Shown piece after piece: positions 22,802 through 31,803 of a stretch of 34,716 nucleotides of DNA. The DNA lies in the NCBI RefSeq assembly GCF_001884735.1, contig NZ_MJAP01000039.1:1-34716 (forward strand), written 5' to 3'. Positions within the stretch are counted from its first letter, which is position 1; each line of letters starts with the position of its first letter. Source of the stretch: Natronohydrobacter thiooxidans (lineage in GTDB: Bacteria > Pseudomonadota > Alphaproteobacteria > Rhodobacterales > Rhodobacteraceae). A model generated the notes under the pieces. The model did no database searches and was not told the DNA's origin. It worked only from the letters and a program-made list of their open reading frames with translations. Made by a program: the position numbers and the translations under genes.

Positions 22802-24391
22802 TTACTGGTAGTAGGCGGCGCCACGAATGTTGTCGTGACGCGGTGTGGGCGGGATGGGAGCTGGTTCGGTGACAGATTTGTCGAGGCCAGTGACCAGGAT
22901 CGACTTCACCGAGGCATAGCTGACAGTGTTGTGGGTCAGCGCCCGGTCGCAGGCGACCTCCAGCCTTTCGCGGCCAAATCTACGCTCAAGGCTCAGGATC
23001 CCGAGAGATGATCGGTAGCCCTGTTCGGGGTGAGGTCTGTCGCGCATCAGCCGCTCGACAAGGACCGCGACATGATAGCCCACACGGCCAGCGCGCATGA
23101 TCAGGTATTCCGGGGTCATGCCACCATGGCGCTGATGCGCCTTGGGCATGTGTTCTTTCACGGTGGAATGACCGCCCCGCGTGCCGCGGCGGGTATGGAC
23201 GGCGATGCGTTCGTGATTGTGGAAGATTTCGACCATCCGATTTGTCAGCCGGATATCGACCTTCTGGCCAATCAGGCGGTGCGGCACGGAATAGAAACTG
23301 TGGAGCACGTCGACATGGTAATCGGCATGCACTTTGGCATTCTTCCATTCGGCATACTCGAAAGGCTCCGGGGGCAGATCGCGCAAGGCTGGCCGCTCAA
23401 TCTCCTCGAACAGATCGCGGCGGGAGCGACCTATCCTGCGCATGGGGCGGTCATTCAGATCGGTCAGCAGCTCGGCGATGTTTGCATTCAGCGCCTCGAT
23501 CGAGAAGAACTGCATGTTGCGCAACCGCGCGAGGATCCAGCGCTCGACGATCAGCACGGCTCCCTCGACCTTTCCCTTATCACGCGGTTTGCGCGGGCGT
23601 GTAGGCAGCACAGTCGTGTCGTAATGCGCGGCCATATCGGCGAAGGTTTGGGTGATTGAGGGCTCAAACCATAGCGGCTTGGCTACCGCCGCCTTGTTCG
23701 GCATCTCTCTCGGACGGATCGCGTTCGATGCCTCACTGTCGCACACGATCGCCTTGGGCACGCCACGGAAGAATTTCAGCGCCCGGACCTGGCCCTCGAT
23801 CCAGTCGGGCAGCGACTGGGTCAGGCTGGCCCAGGCGAAGGTATAGCTGGACGCCCCCAGCACAGCGACGAAGATCTGGGCCTGCCGCACGGCGCCTGTG
23901 ACAGGATCGGTGACCGGGATCGTGTGGCCAGCATAATCAGTCTGCATGACCGCGCCTGCCTCATGTCGATTGCGAAAGCTCGGGCTGGTGCGGTTCTCGA
24001 AGGCCCGGAATTGTTCGCAGAACCAGGTGTAGCCATATCCGTCAGGATACACCGCGCGGTATTCCTGCCATAACAGGACCAAGGTCACGCCCTTGCGTTT
24101 AAACTCGGTCGATACCTTGGCCCAGTCCGGTTCCTCATGCGCGCGCGGCGGCCGGCCGACCTGCTGGAATAACGCACGCTCGAGCGTGGCATCATCGTCG
24201 CGCCCCGGGGGCAGAGGCCAGCAATTCAAGCCAGCCTCACGCGCCCGATAAAGATAGGTCGCCACTGTCGTCTTGCTCAGCTTCAGACGCAACCCGACCT
24301 CGCGGATCGACAGCCCCTGCTGATGTGTCAGTCGCAAAATGCTTCGTATGTCTTGCACGGTCATTCGCCTCGCTTGCTTGCGTCGCGGCAT
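22802..24391 (-). CDS. istA: IS21 transposase IstA
   Basis: A 529-residue DDE transposase. An N-terminal HTH (VQDIRSILRLTHQQGLSIRE, then VGLRLKLSKTTVATYL) is followed by the RNase-H-like core with the acidic residues in MQTDYAGH, AIVCDSEAS and RDKGKVEGAV. The C-terminal region has the Mu-type beta-barrel pattern (YHVDVLHSFYSVPHRLIGQKVDIR). The ATG at 24391, after GGAGGGCAGC, fits the conserved N-terminus better than an upstream ATG at 24445. The segment between the second Asp and Glu is a little longer than in well-known IS21 members. The gene is intact. Confidence 0.95.
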   Translation of the reverse strand: MPRRKQARRMTVQDIRSILRLTHQQGLSIREVGLRLKLSKTTVATYLYRAREAGLNCWPLPPGRDDDATLERALFQQVGRPPRAHEEPDWAKVSTEFKRKGVTLVLLWQEYRAVYPDGYGYTWFCEQFRAFENRTSPSFRNRHEAGAVMQTDYAGHTIPVTDPVTGAVRQAQIFVAVLGASSYTFAWASLTQSLPDWIEGQVRALKFFRGVPKAIVCDSEASNAIRPREMPNKAAVAKPLWFEPSITQTFADMAAHYDTTVLPTRPRKPRDKGKVEGAVLIVERWILARLRNMQFFSIEALNANIAELLTDLNDRPMRRIGRSRRDLFEEIERPALRDLPPEPFEYAEWKNAKVHADYHVDVLHSFYSVPHRLIGQKVDIRLTNRMVEIFHNHERIAVHTRRGTRGGHSTVKEHMPKAHQRHGGMTPEYLIMRAGRVGYHVAVLVERLMRDRPHPEQGYRSSLGILSLERRFGRERLEVACDRALTHNTVSYASVKSILVTGLDKSVTEPAPIPPTPRHDNIRGAAYYQ

Positions 24392-24678
24392 GCTGCCCTC
24401 CGGTCTCTTCCAAGACCGGCACAGTAGCCGCGACCTCGCAGGCAAGGACCAACTCTCACCCTTCCCGGGGCTGTCCGGGAATTACTGAAATCCCTGTCCG
24501 GGATTTACCGAAATGAGTGTCCGGGAATTTCCGTAATCACTGTCCGGGAATCTGCGAAACCCGCACCTTGCCTCACAGTTAGGGAGCAAAGCGTCTACAA
24601 ATCTAGGGGCACCTCAGATATCCTGCGCTGGTCGGCAAGACCGAAGAAAGGTGGGCACGGTGGACAGGAGGTAGTCCC

Positions 24679-25311
24679 ATGTCCGTCAATCTTCTTCCCG
24701 TCCTCCGCCCTGACCGAGTGCCTTGGAATAAGGGCCGCATCATCGGCCAGAAGCGCCCGCTTATGCCGAGGCATGTCTGGTCCATCCGCGTCCGCCTCGA
24801 AATGGCAGGCAACGCACGCGACCTCGCGCTGTTCAACATGGCGGTCGATAGCAAGCTTCGCGGCTGCGACCTCGTCGCCCTCCGGGTCCGCGATGTCTTC
24901 GCCGCCGGGCGCGTCAAGGAGCGGACTTCGATGATCCAGAGCAAGACCGGCAAGCCGGTCCGGTTCGAGATCACCGAGACCACCCGGTTATCCCTCGAGC
25001 GTTGGACCCAAGACCCCGAGATGATCGGCCTAGAGTTCTTGTGGCCCAGCCGGATCCATGGCAGCCTTCACCTTTCCACGCGACAATATGCGCGGATCGT
25101 CCGGGGCTGGGTGATGTCGCTGGGCCTGGAGCCGAGCGCGTACGGCACGCATTCCATGCGACGGACCAAGGTCGCGCAGATCTACAAGAAGACCGGCAAC
25201 CTGCGCGCGGTCCAGCTGCTGCTGGGGCATACGAAGATGGACAGCACGGTGCGCTACCTCGGTGTCGACATCGAGGACGCCTTGTCACTCTCGGAGGGGA
25301 TCGACCTTTGA
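24679..25311 (+). CDS. tyrosine recombinase, catalytic domain only
   Basis: A 210-residue tyrosine recombinase. The catalytic set is visible: Arg61 (DSKLRGCDL), Lys89 (QSKTGKPV), His158 and Arg161 (THSMRR), His184 (LLGHTK) and the nucleophile Tyr193 (STVRYLG). The protein has almost no N-terminal core-binding domain; the catalytic fold begins within about 40 residues of the start. Short recombinases of this kind are frequent on alphaproteobacterial plasmids, and some act as resolvases or integrase-like accessory genes. A strong AGGAGG site precedes the ATG at 24679, which lies about 106 bases from the IS21 end, so the gene looks intact as it stands. The target site is unknown. Confidence 0.9.
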   Translation: MSVNLLPVLRPDRVPWNKGRIIGQKRPLMPRHVWSIRVRLEMAGNARDLALFNMAVDSKLRGCDLVALRVRDVFAAGRVKERTSMIQSKTGKPVRFEITETTRLSLERWTQDPEMIGLEFLWPSRIHGSLHLSTRQYARIVRGWVMSLGLEPSAYGTHSMRRTKVAQIYKKTGNLRAVQLLLGHTKMDSTVRYLGVDIEDALSLSEGIDL

Positions 25312-25513
25312 CCAATCTCCCCGACCGGCGCTCCTTGCGCCGGTCGGCCCAGAGCAGCCGGTCGGCAGCGGCAGCATGCTGCTGTGCGACTTCCGCTGAC
25401 CGGATAGTCGTGCTTGCCGCAGCGAACCCGACCGGCCAATGCCGCTGATGCAAGTCCATCGGACTGGCGGGATCGGGCATTTGTTTAAGTCAACTCGAGT
25501 GGAGGGGCGGAAA

Positions 25514-26197
25514 GTGAAGAGAAATGCAGGAAATTCCGCTGGGGCATCTCTTGATGGGAATGGTGATGCCTTCGAGGCGCCCCGCTGGAAGCACGAGGAA
25601 CTGCGTTCACTTCTCGAAGGAGACTGGAACGTTCATTCGGGTGAAGGATGGCGTGCTAAGGACTTGGCGCTTTCAGCCAATCCTTCTGATTTGCAGAACG
25701 ACAATTGCCTTTTCGTCGCCATCGACGAGGGGACCTGGCATAGTGGATCGGGCGACTCCGGCGTCTATGCAGGCTGGTCGGATACGCACGAGGCATTGAA
25801 GCTAGCCCATAGGCTATGCCGTGGCACCATTGTCCAACGCCCCGTTCCCTAACTGCCGGACAATTTCTCGCAGCTTGTCTTGAAGGATTCCTGTGCCGTC
25901 CTGCACCGGATGGCGGATGAGGCGCGTCGGCGCATGACCGGTAGGGTGATAGCTGTCACCGGGACCGTGGGAAAGTCGACAGTGAAGGACATGCTTGCCT
26001 TGATTCTGGTGTCTCAGGGTTCCGTGATCACCACTCGCAAGAGCCTCAATACGCGGACGGGCACATCGGTAACGCTGGCGCGTTGCAACGGCGAACTGCC
26101 GCCGGCGATCAGGCGCGTGCAGCGCAAGCTTGGCAAGCCGAACACGCACAACAGGACGAGACCAATGCCGCGTGAAGCTGGCAGTGGAACAACATAG
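25514..26197 (+). pseudogene. broken Mur-ligase-like (MurF-type) gene
   Basis: One reading frame from a GTG at 25514 (after GGAGGGG) encodes a MurF-like N-terminal domain (ENCLFVAID-like segment near 25710, DTHEALKLAHRLCRG near 25790). It is cut by an in-frame TAA at 25850-25852 and continues in the same frame with LHRMADEARRRMTGRVIAVTGTVGKST, the Mur-ligase P-loop, followed by the typical SLNTRTGTSVTLARC at about 26040-26087. After that the family resemblance ends, and the rest of the enzyme, including the C-terminal domain, is missing. It is therefore a truncated relic with a nonsense mutation. Mur ligases add amino acids to peptidoglycan precursors or related polymers. Confidence 0.7.
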
Positions 26198-26199
26198 CA

Positions 26200-27573
26200 T
26201 CAGCCTGCAAGATCAGGGTCAGAGCCACCTTGGACTTCGCCTCGCCAGCCGATTGACCGGGCAACCGTGCCGGATGCGCCAGTGTAGCCCTGCGGATCAA
26301 GCAGAGCGTCCAGCGTTTCGGCCGACAACCTGTGCAGTTCCGGCCGGTCTCGCAGCGCCTTGGCAAAAGGCATGTTCTCAGACTGCACGGCTTGCGCCAC
26401 ATCGTAAAGCAGACGATGCGCGGCGTGGCGGCCGATCTCGGCCGAGAGGGTCATCATGATGGCTTCCGAAACGATCAGTCCTCCGGTCAGGTCGAGATTT
26501 CGGGCCATGGCGTCGGGGTGGACGTTCAGCCCCAGAACCAGATCGCGCAGCATCGCCGTGGCCGAGGCTGCAAACAGTGCGATCTCCGGCACGGTGACAT
26601 CGGTTACATTCGTGGCCGAACTGTCGCCTTCGTCCATGCGCAGCATCGCCTCGGCGATCAGCGGCAGGCGGCCCCGCAGCAACCGGCACAGGCTGACCAG
26701 CTTGAGTGCGGTTGACGGATTGCGCTTCTGGGGCATGGTCGAGCTGCCAACCTTGCCCAGGTGGAATGATTCCGAGACCTCACCGATCTCGGTGCGCTGC
26801 ATGAAGACGATGTCGCCGGCGATCTTTTCCAGCGTCCCGGCGATCAGGCAGAGCGAGCTCAGATAGTCGGCCACACGGTCATAGCTTGACCTGATCGCAA
26901 GTCCGGCCGGCTGCAACCCGAGCCGTGCCGCCATCCGTCGCTCAACCTCGGCACCATCCTTCGCTAGCGCGGCGTGGGTTCCGATGGCCCCGCCCAGACT
27001 GGCGACGAAGGATTCGGAAAATCGTTCGGCAAGTCGCGCCCGGTGGCGCCCGAGTTCGTCGATCCAGCCTGCAAGCTTGAAGCCGAAGGTCATCGGCAGC
27101 GCGTGCTGGCCGTGCGTGCGACCGGCCTGAACAGTGTCGGCGTGGCGCCCGGCAAGGGCGCAAAGGGCGTCCAGCGTCTCGTCCAGATGGTCAAGAACAA
27201 GCTTCACGGTGGATCTCATCTGAAGCGAGGCCGCGGTGTCGAAGATGTTCTGGGTGGTGGCGCCCAGATGCAGGAACCCGGCCGCCGGCTCGCCGCAGAG
27301 GGCCGCGAACTGGGCCAGGACCGGCACAAACGGATGTTGTGCCGTGGCAATTCGCTTCTCCAGATCGGCAAGATCGAACAGCTCGGTGCGCGCCTTGGTG
27401 GCGATGATCTCGGCACAGTCCTGCGGCACGAGCCCCAGTTCGGCCTCGGCGGCTGCCAATGCCGCCTCGACATCGAGCCAGGCCTGCAAGGTTGCGGTCT
27501 CGTTCCAGAGCGCTGCCGCCTCGGGGTCGAACCAGCCGCGGGTGATGAAGGAATCGAACATGCCGACTGCCAT
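26200..27573 (-). CDS. fumarase/adenylosuccinate-lyase superfamily enzyme
   Basis: A 457-residue class II fumarase/aspartase-superfamily lyase, nearest by eye to adenylosuccinate lyase and carboxymuconate cycloisomerase types. Conserved parts are FLHLGATTQNIFDTA (about residues 100-114), AGRTHGQHALPMTFGFKL (about 149-166) and the signature loop GSSTMPQKRNPS (about 281-292), which carries the catalytic serine. Such enzymes release fumarate by beta-elimination from a succinyl group, or do the related cycloisomerisation. The gene is the last of a carbohydrate ABC operon, 9 bases after the ATPase gene, so its substrate is probably the imported compound or a derivative. A housekeeping PurB role is unlikely in this setting. 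Substrate unknown. Confidence 0.85.
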   Translation of the reverse strand: MAVGMFDSFITRGWFDPEAAALWNETATLQAWLDVEAALAAAEAELGLVPQDCAEIIATKARTELFDLADLEKRIATAQHPFVPVLAQFAALCGEPAAGFLHLGATTQNIFDTAASLQMRSTVKLVLDHLDETLDALCALAGRHADTVQAGRTHGQHALPMTFGFKLAGWIDELGRHRARLAERFSESFVASLGGAIGTHAALAKDGAEVERRMAARLGLQPAGLAIRSSYDRVADYLSSLCLIAGTLEKIAGDIVFMQRTEIGEVSESFHLGKVGSSTMPQKRNPSTALKLVSLCRLLRGRLPLIAEAMLRMDEGDSSATNVTDVTVPEIALFAASATAMLRDLVLGLNVHPDAMARNLDLTGGLIVSEAIMMTLSAEIGRHAAHRLLYDVAQAVQSENMPFAKALRDRPELHRLSAETLDALLDPQGYTGASGTVARSIGWRGEVQGGSDPDLAG

Positions 27574-27582
27574 GATCGCGCC

Positions 27583-28668
27583 TCAGAGCCTTTGACCGGT
27601 TGCGGTGTCGAACAGCGACGCGCGGTGCAGATCGAAGCGAAGCCCGATGGGCGCGCCGGCAGCGACCGGTGGCTTGCCCTGCGCCAGCACCGCCACCTGT
27701 TGTCCGGCGATGTCGCACCACAGGATCGATTCCGCGCCCAGCATCTCGGTCAGATCGACCGTGCCGCGCAGCATCGCATCGGGCCCCTTCGGATCGACCG
27801 GAAACAGCGCCTCGGGGCGCACCCCCAGCTCGACTCGCGCATCGCCCGTCCTTGGGCTGGCGGCGAAGGGATAGTCGTGCAGATTGAACGAGCCCACTGC
27901 CGAGGTCAGTCGCGGCGCGGGTCCGGCGGTCAGAACGCCGGGCAGGAAGTTCATACCCGGCGAGCCGATGAAACCGGCGACATAGCGATTGCTCGGGCGG
28001 TCATACAGCTCTTCCGGGCTGGCCAGTTGTTGGATGATCCCGTCCTTCATGACAGCGACACGGTCGGCGAGCGTCAGTGCTTCGATCTGGTCATGGGTGA
28101 CATAGACCATGGTCTTGCGGGTGGTTCGATGCAGCCGCTTGATCTCGATCCTGAGCTCAGCGCGCAGCTTGGCGTCGAGGTTCGACAGCGGCTCGTCGAA
28201 CAGGAACACATCGGCCTCGCGCACCAGTGCCCGGCCGATCGCCACCCGCTGGCGCTGCCCGCCCGAAAGCTGGGCCGGGCGGCGGTCCAGCAGCGGGGTG
28301 AGTTGCAGGAAGTCCGCGACCTTCGCGACCCGGGCTGCGCGTTCGGCTTTGGCCACCCGCGCCACGCGCAGTGCAAAGCCCAGGTTGTCGCGAACACTCA
28401 TCTTCGGATAAAGCGCGTAGGACTGGAACACCATGGCGATACCGCGCCGGTCCGGCTCGATCCAGGTCACGTCCCGCCCGCCGATTGTGATCGACCCGTC
28501 GGCCGGTTCCAGAAGCCCGGCGATCACGTTCAGAAGCGTGGATTTCCCGCAACCCGACGAGCCCAGCAGCACTAGGAACTCGCCGGGATCGACGGCCAGG
28601 TTGAGGTCGCGCAACACGGCGACCTCGCCGAATTTCACCACAAGGTTGTCGATCGAGATGGCAGACAT
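27583..28668 (-). CDS. CUT1 carbohydrate ABC transporter ATPase (UgpC/MalK type)
   Basis: A 361-residue ATP-binding subunit. Walker A GSSGCGKST is at residues 36-44, signature LSGGQRQRV near 134-142, Walker B VFLFDEPLSNLDAKLR near 154-169, and the H-loop in VYVTHDQIEAL. The C-terminal 125 residues form the MalK-type regulatory (TOBE-containing) domain (GVRPEALFPVDPKGPDA). Subunits of this type energise CUT1 sugar or glycerol-phosphate importers. The start is 3 bases after the downstream permease stop and the stop is 9 bases before the lyase start, so it is in the same operon. Confidence 0.95.
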   Translation of the reverse strand: MSAISIDNLVVKFGEVAVLRDLNLAVDPGEFLVLLGSSGCGKSTLLNVIAGLLEPADGSITIGGRDVTWIEPDRRGIAMVFQSYALYPKMSVRDNLGFALRVARVAKAERAARVAKVADFLQLTPLLDRRPAQLSGGQRQRVAIGRALVREADVFLFDEPLSNLDAKLRAELRIEIKRLHRTTRKTMVYVTHDQIEALTLADRVAVMKDGIIQQLASPEELYDRPSNRYVAGFIGSPGMNFLPGVLTAGPAPRLTSAVGSFNLHDYPFAASPRTGDARVELGVRPEALFPVDPKGPDAMLRGTVDLTEMLGAESILWCDIAGQQVAVLAQGKPPVAAGAPIGLRFDLHRASLFDTATGQRL

Positions 28669-28671
28669 GGC

Positions 28672-29556
28672 TTATCCTTTCACCGAACCCGCGGCGATGC
28701 CGCGAACGAACCAGCGGCCCGAGACGAAGTAGAGAACCAGCGGCACCAGCGCGGTCAGCATGGTTGCGGCCATGTCGACGTTGTATTCGCGCTCGCCGAA
28801 CTGCGAATTGACGATGTTGTTCAGCTGGACCGTCATTGGCAGGTTGTCGCGCCCGGCAAAGATCAACCCCAGCAGGAAGTCGTTCCAGATGCCGGTGACC
28901 TGCCAGATCACCGCGACGATCAGAACGGGCGTGGCCATCGGCAACATGATGGCAAAGAAGATCCACCAGAACCCGGCACCGTCCATCCGTGCCGCCTTGA
29001 AGACCTCTTCGGGGATCGAGGAGAAATAGTTACGAAAGATCAGTGTCATCACCGGCATCCCGAAGATTATGTGCACGGTGACGATGGCGAACAGGCTGCC
29101 GAAGGTTCCGCTGAGGGCGAAAAGCTGCACCAGCGGAAAGACATAAACCTGATAGGGGATGAAGGCGCCGGTCATCAGCAGCAGGAAGGCCAAGCCGGCC
29201 CAGCGGACCTTCCACATTGCCAGCGCATAGCCGTTGAGCGCGCCGACGAAGATCGAGATCACCGTTGCCGGGATCAGGATGCGGACCGAATTCCAGAAGC
29301 CGACCTGGATGCCGTCACAGGTCATGCCGGTGCAGGCGCTGGACCAGGCCTTGATCCAGGCGCTCAGTTCCGGCGCCCGCGGCAGGCTGAAGATCGAGCC
29401 GGTGCGGATTTCCTCCATCGTCTTGAACGAGGTGATCAGCATGACGAACAGCGGCAATGCGAAGAACAGCGCCGAGAAGAACAGGAAGCTGTAGATGCCG
29501 ATCCGACCGGGGCTGAAGCGGGCCTTGGCGGGGCGGCGGGATGCGGGATTGGTCAT
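28672..29556 (-). CDS. carbohydrate ABC transporter permease (MalG type)
   Basis: A 294-residue inner-membrane permease with about six helices. The coupling EAA loop reads EEVFKAARMDGAGFWWIFFAI, typical of the MalG/UgpE half. A large non-cytoplasmic loop after the first helix contains two cysteines (SSACTGMTCDG), unusual for the family and perhaps disulfide-linked. It pairs with the MalF-type permease encoded 12 bases upstream to form the translocation pathway. A GGAGGAAGC ribosome-binding site precedes the ATG at 29556. Confidence 0.93.
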   Translation of the reverse strand: MTNPASRRPAKARFSPGRIGIYSFLFFSALFFALPLFVMLITSFKTMEEIRTGSIFSLPRAPELSAWIKAWSSACTGMTCDGIQVGFWNSVRILIPATVISIFVGALNGYALAMWKVRWAGLAFLLLMTGAFIPYQVYVFPLVQLFALSGTFGSLFAIVTVHIIFGMPVMTLIFRNYFSSIPEEVFKAARMDGAGFWWIFFAIMLPMATPVLIVAVIWQVTGIWNDFLLGLIFAGRDNLPMTVQLNNIVNSQFGEREYNVDMAATMLTALVPLVLYFVSGRWFVRGIAAGSVKG

Positions 29557-29568
29557 GATGCTTCCTCC

Positions 29569-30435
29569 TTAACCGCGACGCGACTTGGCAAAACTGCGGG
29601 CATAGAGCACCGGCGCGGCGACAGCGGCGACCATCATCAGCATGACCGTGGCGGCCGCTGCGGCCTGGCCGATGCTGCCCCGCTCGAACAGGTAGTCCAT
29701 GACGTATTTCGCCGGAACTTCGGTCGATATGCCCGGGCCGCCCTGGGTCATCGCCACGACGATGTCATAGGACTTGATGGCATGGGTGGTCAGCAGCACC
29801 GCCGAGGTGGCAAAGACCGGAGCCAGGATCGGCGTGACGACATGCAGGTACATCCGCCAGCGCGGGATCGCGTCGATCCGGCCGGCCTTCCAGATCTCCT
29901 CGTCCACACCGCGCAGCCCCGCCAGCAGCAGCGCCATGACGAAGCCCGCGCCATGCCAGACCCCGGCGATAACGATGGTATAGATTGCCATTCTCGGCTG
30001 CACGATCCAGTCGAAGGTAAAGCTCTGCCAGCCCAGGCCCCGGACGAAATCCTGGATTCCCTCGGTCGGGCTAAGCATCCAGTTCCACACCAGCCCGGTC
30101 ACGATAAATGACATCGCATGCGGATAGAGGAAGATCGTGCGCAGCGTGTTCTCGGCCCTGACCTTCTGATCGATGAAAATCGCCATCAGATAGCCCAGCA
30201 CCAGACAGCCGCCGATGTAGCCGACGGCAAAGATTGCCATGTTGGTCATCGAGATGATCCAGCGCGACGAACGGAACAGTGCGCGATACTGGTCGAGCCC
30301 GGCAAATTCATAGACCGGCAGCATCCGCGACGGAGTGAAGGATATCCCCACCGTCCAGACGATGGCGCCGACATAGACCACGACCACGATCACGAACATC
30401 GGCAACAGCGCAAGCCGCGCCTGCGAGAGTTTCAT
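29569..30435 (-). CDS. carbohydrate ABC transporter permease (MalF type)
   Basis: A 288-residue inner-membrane permease with about six helices and the EAA loop EEIWKAGRIDAIPRWRMYLHV. It starts with a short cytoplasmic MKLSQARLALLP and a long first helix, as usual for the shorter MalF-type subunits. It follows the substrate-binding-protein gene by 64 bases on the same strand; a ribosome-binding site GGAGGGATGCC precedes the ATG at 30435. Together with the MalG-type permease it forms the transmembrane channel. Confidence 0.93.
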   Translation of the reverse strand: MKLSQARLALLPMFVIVVVVYVGAIVWTVGISFTPSRMLPVYEFAGLDQYRALFRSSRWIISMTNMAIFAVGYIGGCLVLGYLMAIFIDQKVRAENTLRTIFLYPHAMSFIVTGLVWNWMLSPTEGIQDFVRGLGWQSFTFDWIVQPRMAIYTIVIAGVWHGAGFVMALLLAGLRGVDEEIWKAGRIDAIPRWRMYLHVVTPILAPVFATSAVLLTTHAIKSYDIVVAMTQGGPGISTEVPAKYVMDYLFERGSIGQAAAAATVMLMMVAAVAAPVLYARSFAKSRRG

Positions 30436-30499
30436 GGCATCCCTCCTCGGTGGTATCTGGCCGGCGCGACCCGAACCGCGCCGACTGACGGTCTGCGGA

Positions 30500-31714
30500 T
30501 CAGCCGTTCTGCACGATGTCGCGATAACGCGCGATCACGGCATCGACCGACATGCGCGGGTCCGACCAGAATTCGACGATCAGATCCTGCACTTCGCCGG
30601 CGATGGTGCCGCTGACCAGCATTGACAGCCGCGGGACAGAGGTATCCTGCGAGCGCAGCGCGGCGCTTCCGGTTTCGGCGCAGATGTCGGTTCCGCTCAT
30701 GTCCACATCATTGCGCGGCGGGATCGATCCCTTGATCTGGTTGAAGCGCCGCAGCGTCGCCGCATCCGCCAGTGTCTCGATCAGCAGGCGTTGGGCCTGG
30801 GCGCGCTCGGCGTTGCGCTGCGCGGGAAAGACGAACACATCGCCGCCGATCATCAGAACGCCGCCGGGCAGCACGCAGCCGTAATTCGTGCCCGGCTCCA
30901 GACCGGCGGCCGCAAACTCGGCCTTGGCCCAGTCGCCCTGCGACGAAATCCCGGCCGTGCCGTTGATGATCATGGCGATGGTCGCATTCCAGGCGCGCCC
31001 GGACGAGCCAGCATCGACATAATCACGCAGCCGGGCAAAGGTCTCCAGCGCATCGCGCAGCCGCGGGTCAGCAAAGGCCGCGTCGGACCGATCACCGTAA
31101 AGCCCGTTCCACATGCCCGGCCCGCCCCGGTCCAGCAGCACCGACTCGAACAGCGACAGGATGTAGGAGGGCGTGCCTGACAGTGCCAGCGGCACCCGTC
31201 CGCTGGCGGCAATCAGGTCGAGGGCTGCGAACATGTCCTCGCCCCAGCCGGTCGGCGGGGTGGCCCCGGCCTCGGCCAGCACCGCGGTGTTGTACCAGAT
31301 CCAGTTGCGGCCATGGATGTTCATCGGCATCGCGTAGACCCGGTCATCCAGTTGCGACGCGGCCAGCAGCGAGGCGGGCATGGTCTGACCCCAGTCGGCG
31401 GCAATGTCGCTGATATCGACCAGCAGACCCTGCGCGACAAGATCCTCGTATTCCCGCCCGGTGTTGAACTGGCTGGCGGCGGGCGGATCGCCCGCCAGGA
31501 TTCGGGTCACCGCGGCCTGTCGCGCGCCCGAAGCACCGGCGATGGCGTTGTCCAGCCACTCGCCCCCGGCCGCCGCAAAGGAATCGCCGAGCGCGCGCAC
31601 CGCCAGCGACTCGCCCTCGGACGTCCACCAGTGAATGACTTCGGCGCGGCTCTGCGCAAGAACTGGCGCTGCAAGTCCTGCGCAAAGCGCGGCTATGGAG
31701 ACGGTAAGACGCAT
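30500..31714 (-). CDS. carbohydrate ABC transporter substrate-binding protein
   Basis: A 404-residue periplasmic receptor of the CUT1 family. Residues 1-20 form a signal peptide (MRLTVSIAALCAGLAAPVLA). The mature protein begins with EVIHWWTSEGESLAVRALGD, and a later segment, YAMPMNIHGRNWIWYNTAVL, is typical of the glucose/mannose-type receptors of this cluster. The ATG at 31714 follows GGGAGGG; longer upstream frames run through the promoter and are rejected. As first gene of the operon it is read from the promoter at 31775-31803 and faces the divergent regulator gene. The ligand is not shown by the sequence. Confidence 0.93.
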   Translation of the reverse strand: MRLTVSIAALCAGLAAPVLAQSRAEVIHWWTSEGESLAVRALGDSFAAAGGEWLDNAIAGASGARQAAVTRILAGDPPAASQFNTGREYEDLVAQGLLVDISDIAADWGQTMPASLLAASQLDDRVYAMPMNIHGRNWIWYNTAVLAEAGATPPTGWGEDMFAALDLIAASGRVPLALSGTPSYILSLFESVLLDRGGPGMWNGLYGDRSDAAFADPRLRDALETFARLRDYVDAGSSGRAWNATIAMIINGTAGISSQGDWAKAEFAAAGLEPGTNYGCVLPGGVLMIGGDVFVFPAQRNAERAQAQRLLIETLADAATLRRFNQIKGSIPPRNDVDMSGTDICAETGSAALRSQDTSVPRLSMLVSGTIAGEVQDLIVEFWSDPRMSVDAVIARYRDIVQNG

Positions 31715-31738
31715 GTTTCCCTCCCTGCGGTTACAGTC

Positions 31739-31753
31739 CATACAAAGCGTATG
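31739..31753. promoter_or_regulatory. candidate operator palindrome of the ABC operon
   Basis: A perfect inverted repeat, CATAC-5-GTATG, lies between the -10 element and the start of the binding-protein gene, a position suited to repression by the divergent GntR/LacI-type regulator. Further related ATTGTAT motifs occur as a direct repeat (CATTGTAT at 31813-31820 and 31839-31846, 26 bases apart) next to the regulator start. Confidence 0.6.
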
Positions 31754-31774
31754 ATGTAAGTAATGTATGTATTG

Positions 31775-31803
31775 CTTATCCCACCTTTGGCACAATCTGT
31801 CAA
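31775..31803 (-). promoter_or_regulatory. sigma70-type promoter of the ABC-lyase operon
   Basis: On the minus strand a consensus TTGACA -35 (31798-31803) is separated by 17 bases from GATAAG (31775-31780), four of six matches to TATAAT. It points at the binding-protein gene with a leader of about 55 bases containing the CATAC-5-GTATG palindrome. Confidence 0.65.

Larger units (their letters stand above)
21894..24572 (-). mobile_element. IS21-family insertion sequence
   Basis: The element carries istA and istB in order on the minus strand. Its ends are imperfect inverted repeats: GGCAAGTGCGG at 21894-21904, and CCGCACCTTGCC at 24561-24572. Inside each end are short tandem-spaced copies of CCGGACAG: three on the left (21917, 21940, 21963) and four in inverse orientation on the right (near 24472, 24494, 24517, 24540), with about 22-23-base spacing. 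Multiple terminal repeats of this kind are typical IstA-binding sites of IS21 elements. No target-site duplication could be assigned, so outer borders are approximate by several bases. Confidence 0.9.

Noticed and set aside
21900..24560. CRISPR-like array at the IS ends (regularly spaced CCGGACAG units)
   Set aside because: Units are only 8 bases long with about 15-base gaps and sit symmetrically at both IS21 ends, as expected for transposase-binding sites.
21880..24590. Target-site duplication of the IS21 element
   Set aside because: Sequences next to the ends are inverted (GGCAAG and CTTGCC), i.e. part of the terminal repeats, and no direct repeat of 4-8 bases could be found outside them.
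26974..28575. 533-codon plus-strand frame opposite the lyase and ABC ATPase genes
   Set aside because: It is an antisense shadow of two well-supported genes; the composition (Gly, Arg, Gln rich) is typical of frame shadows.
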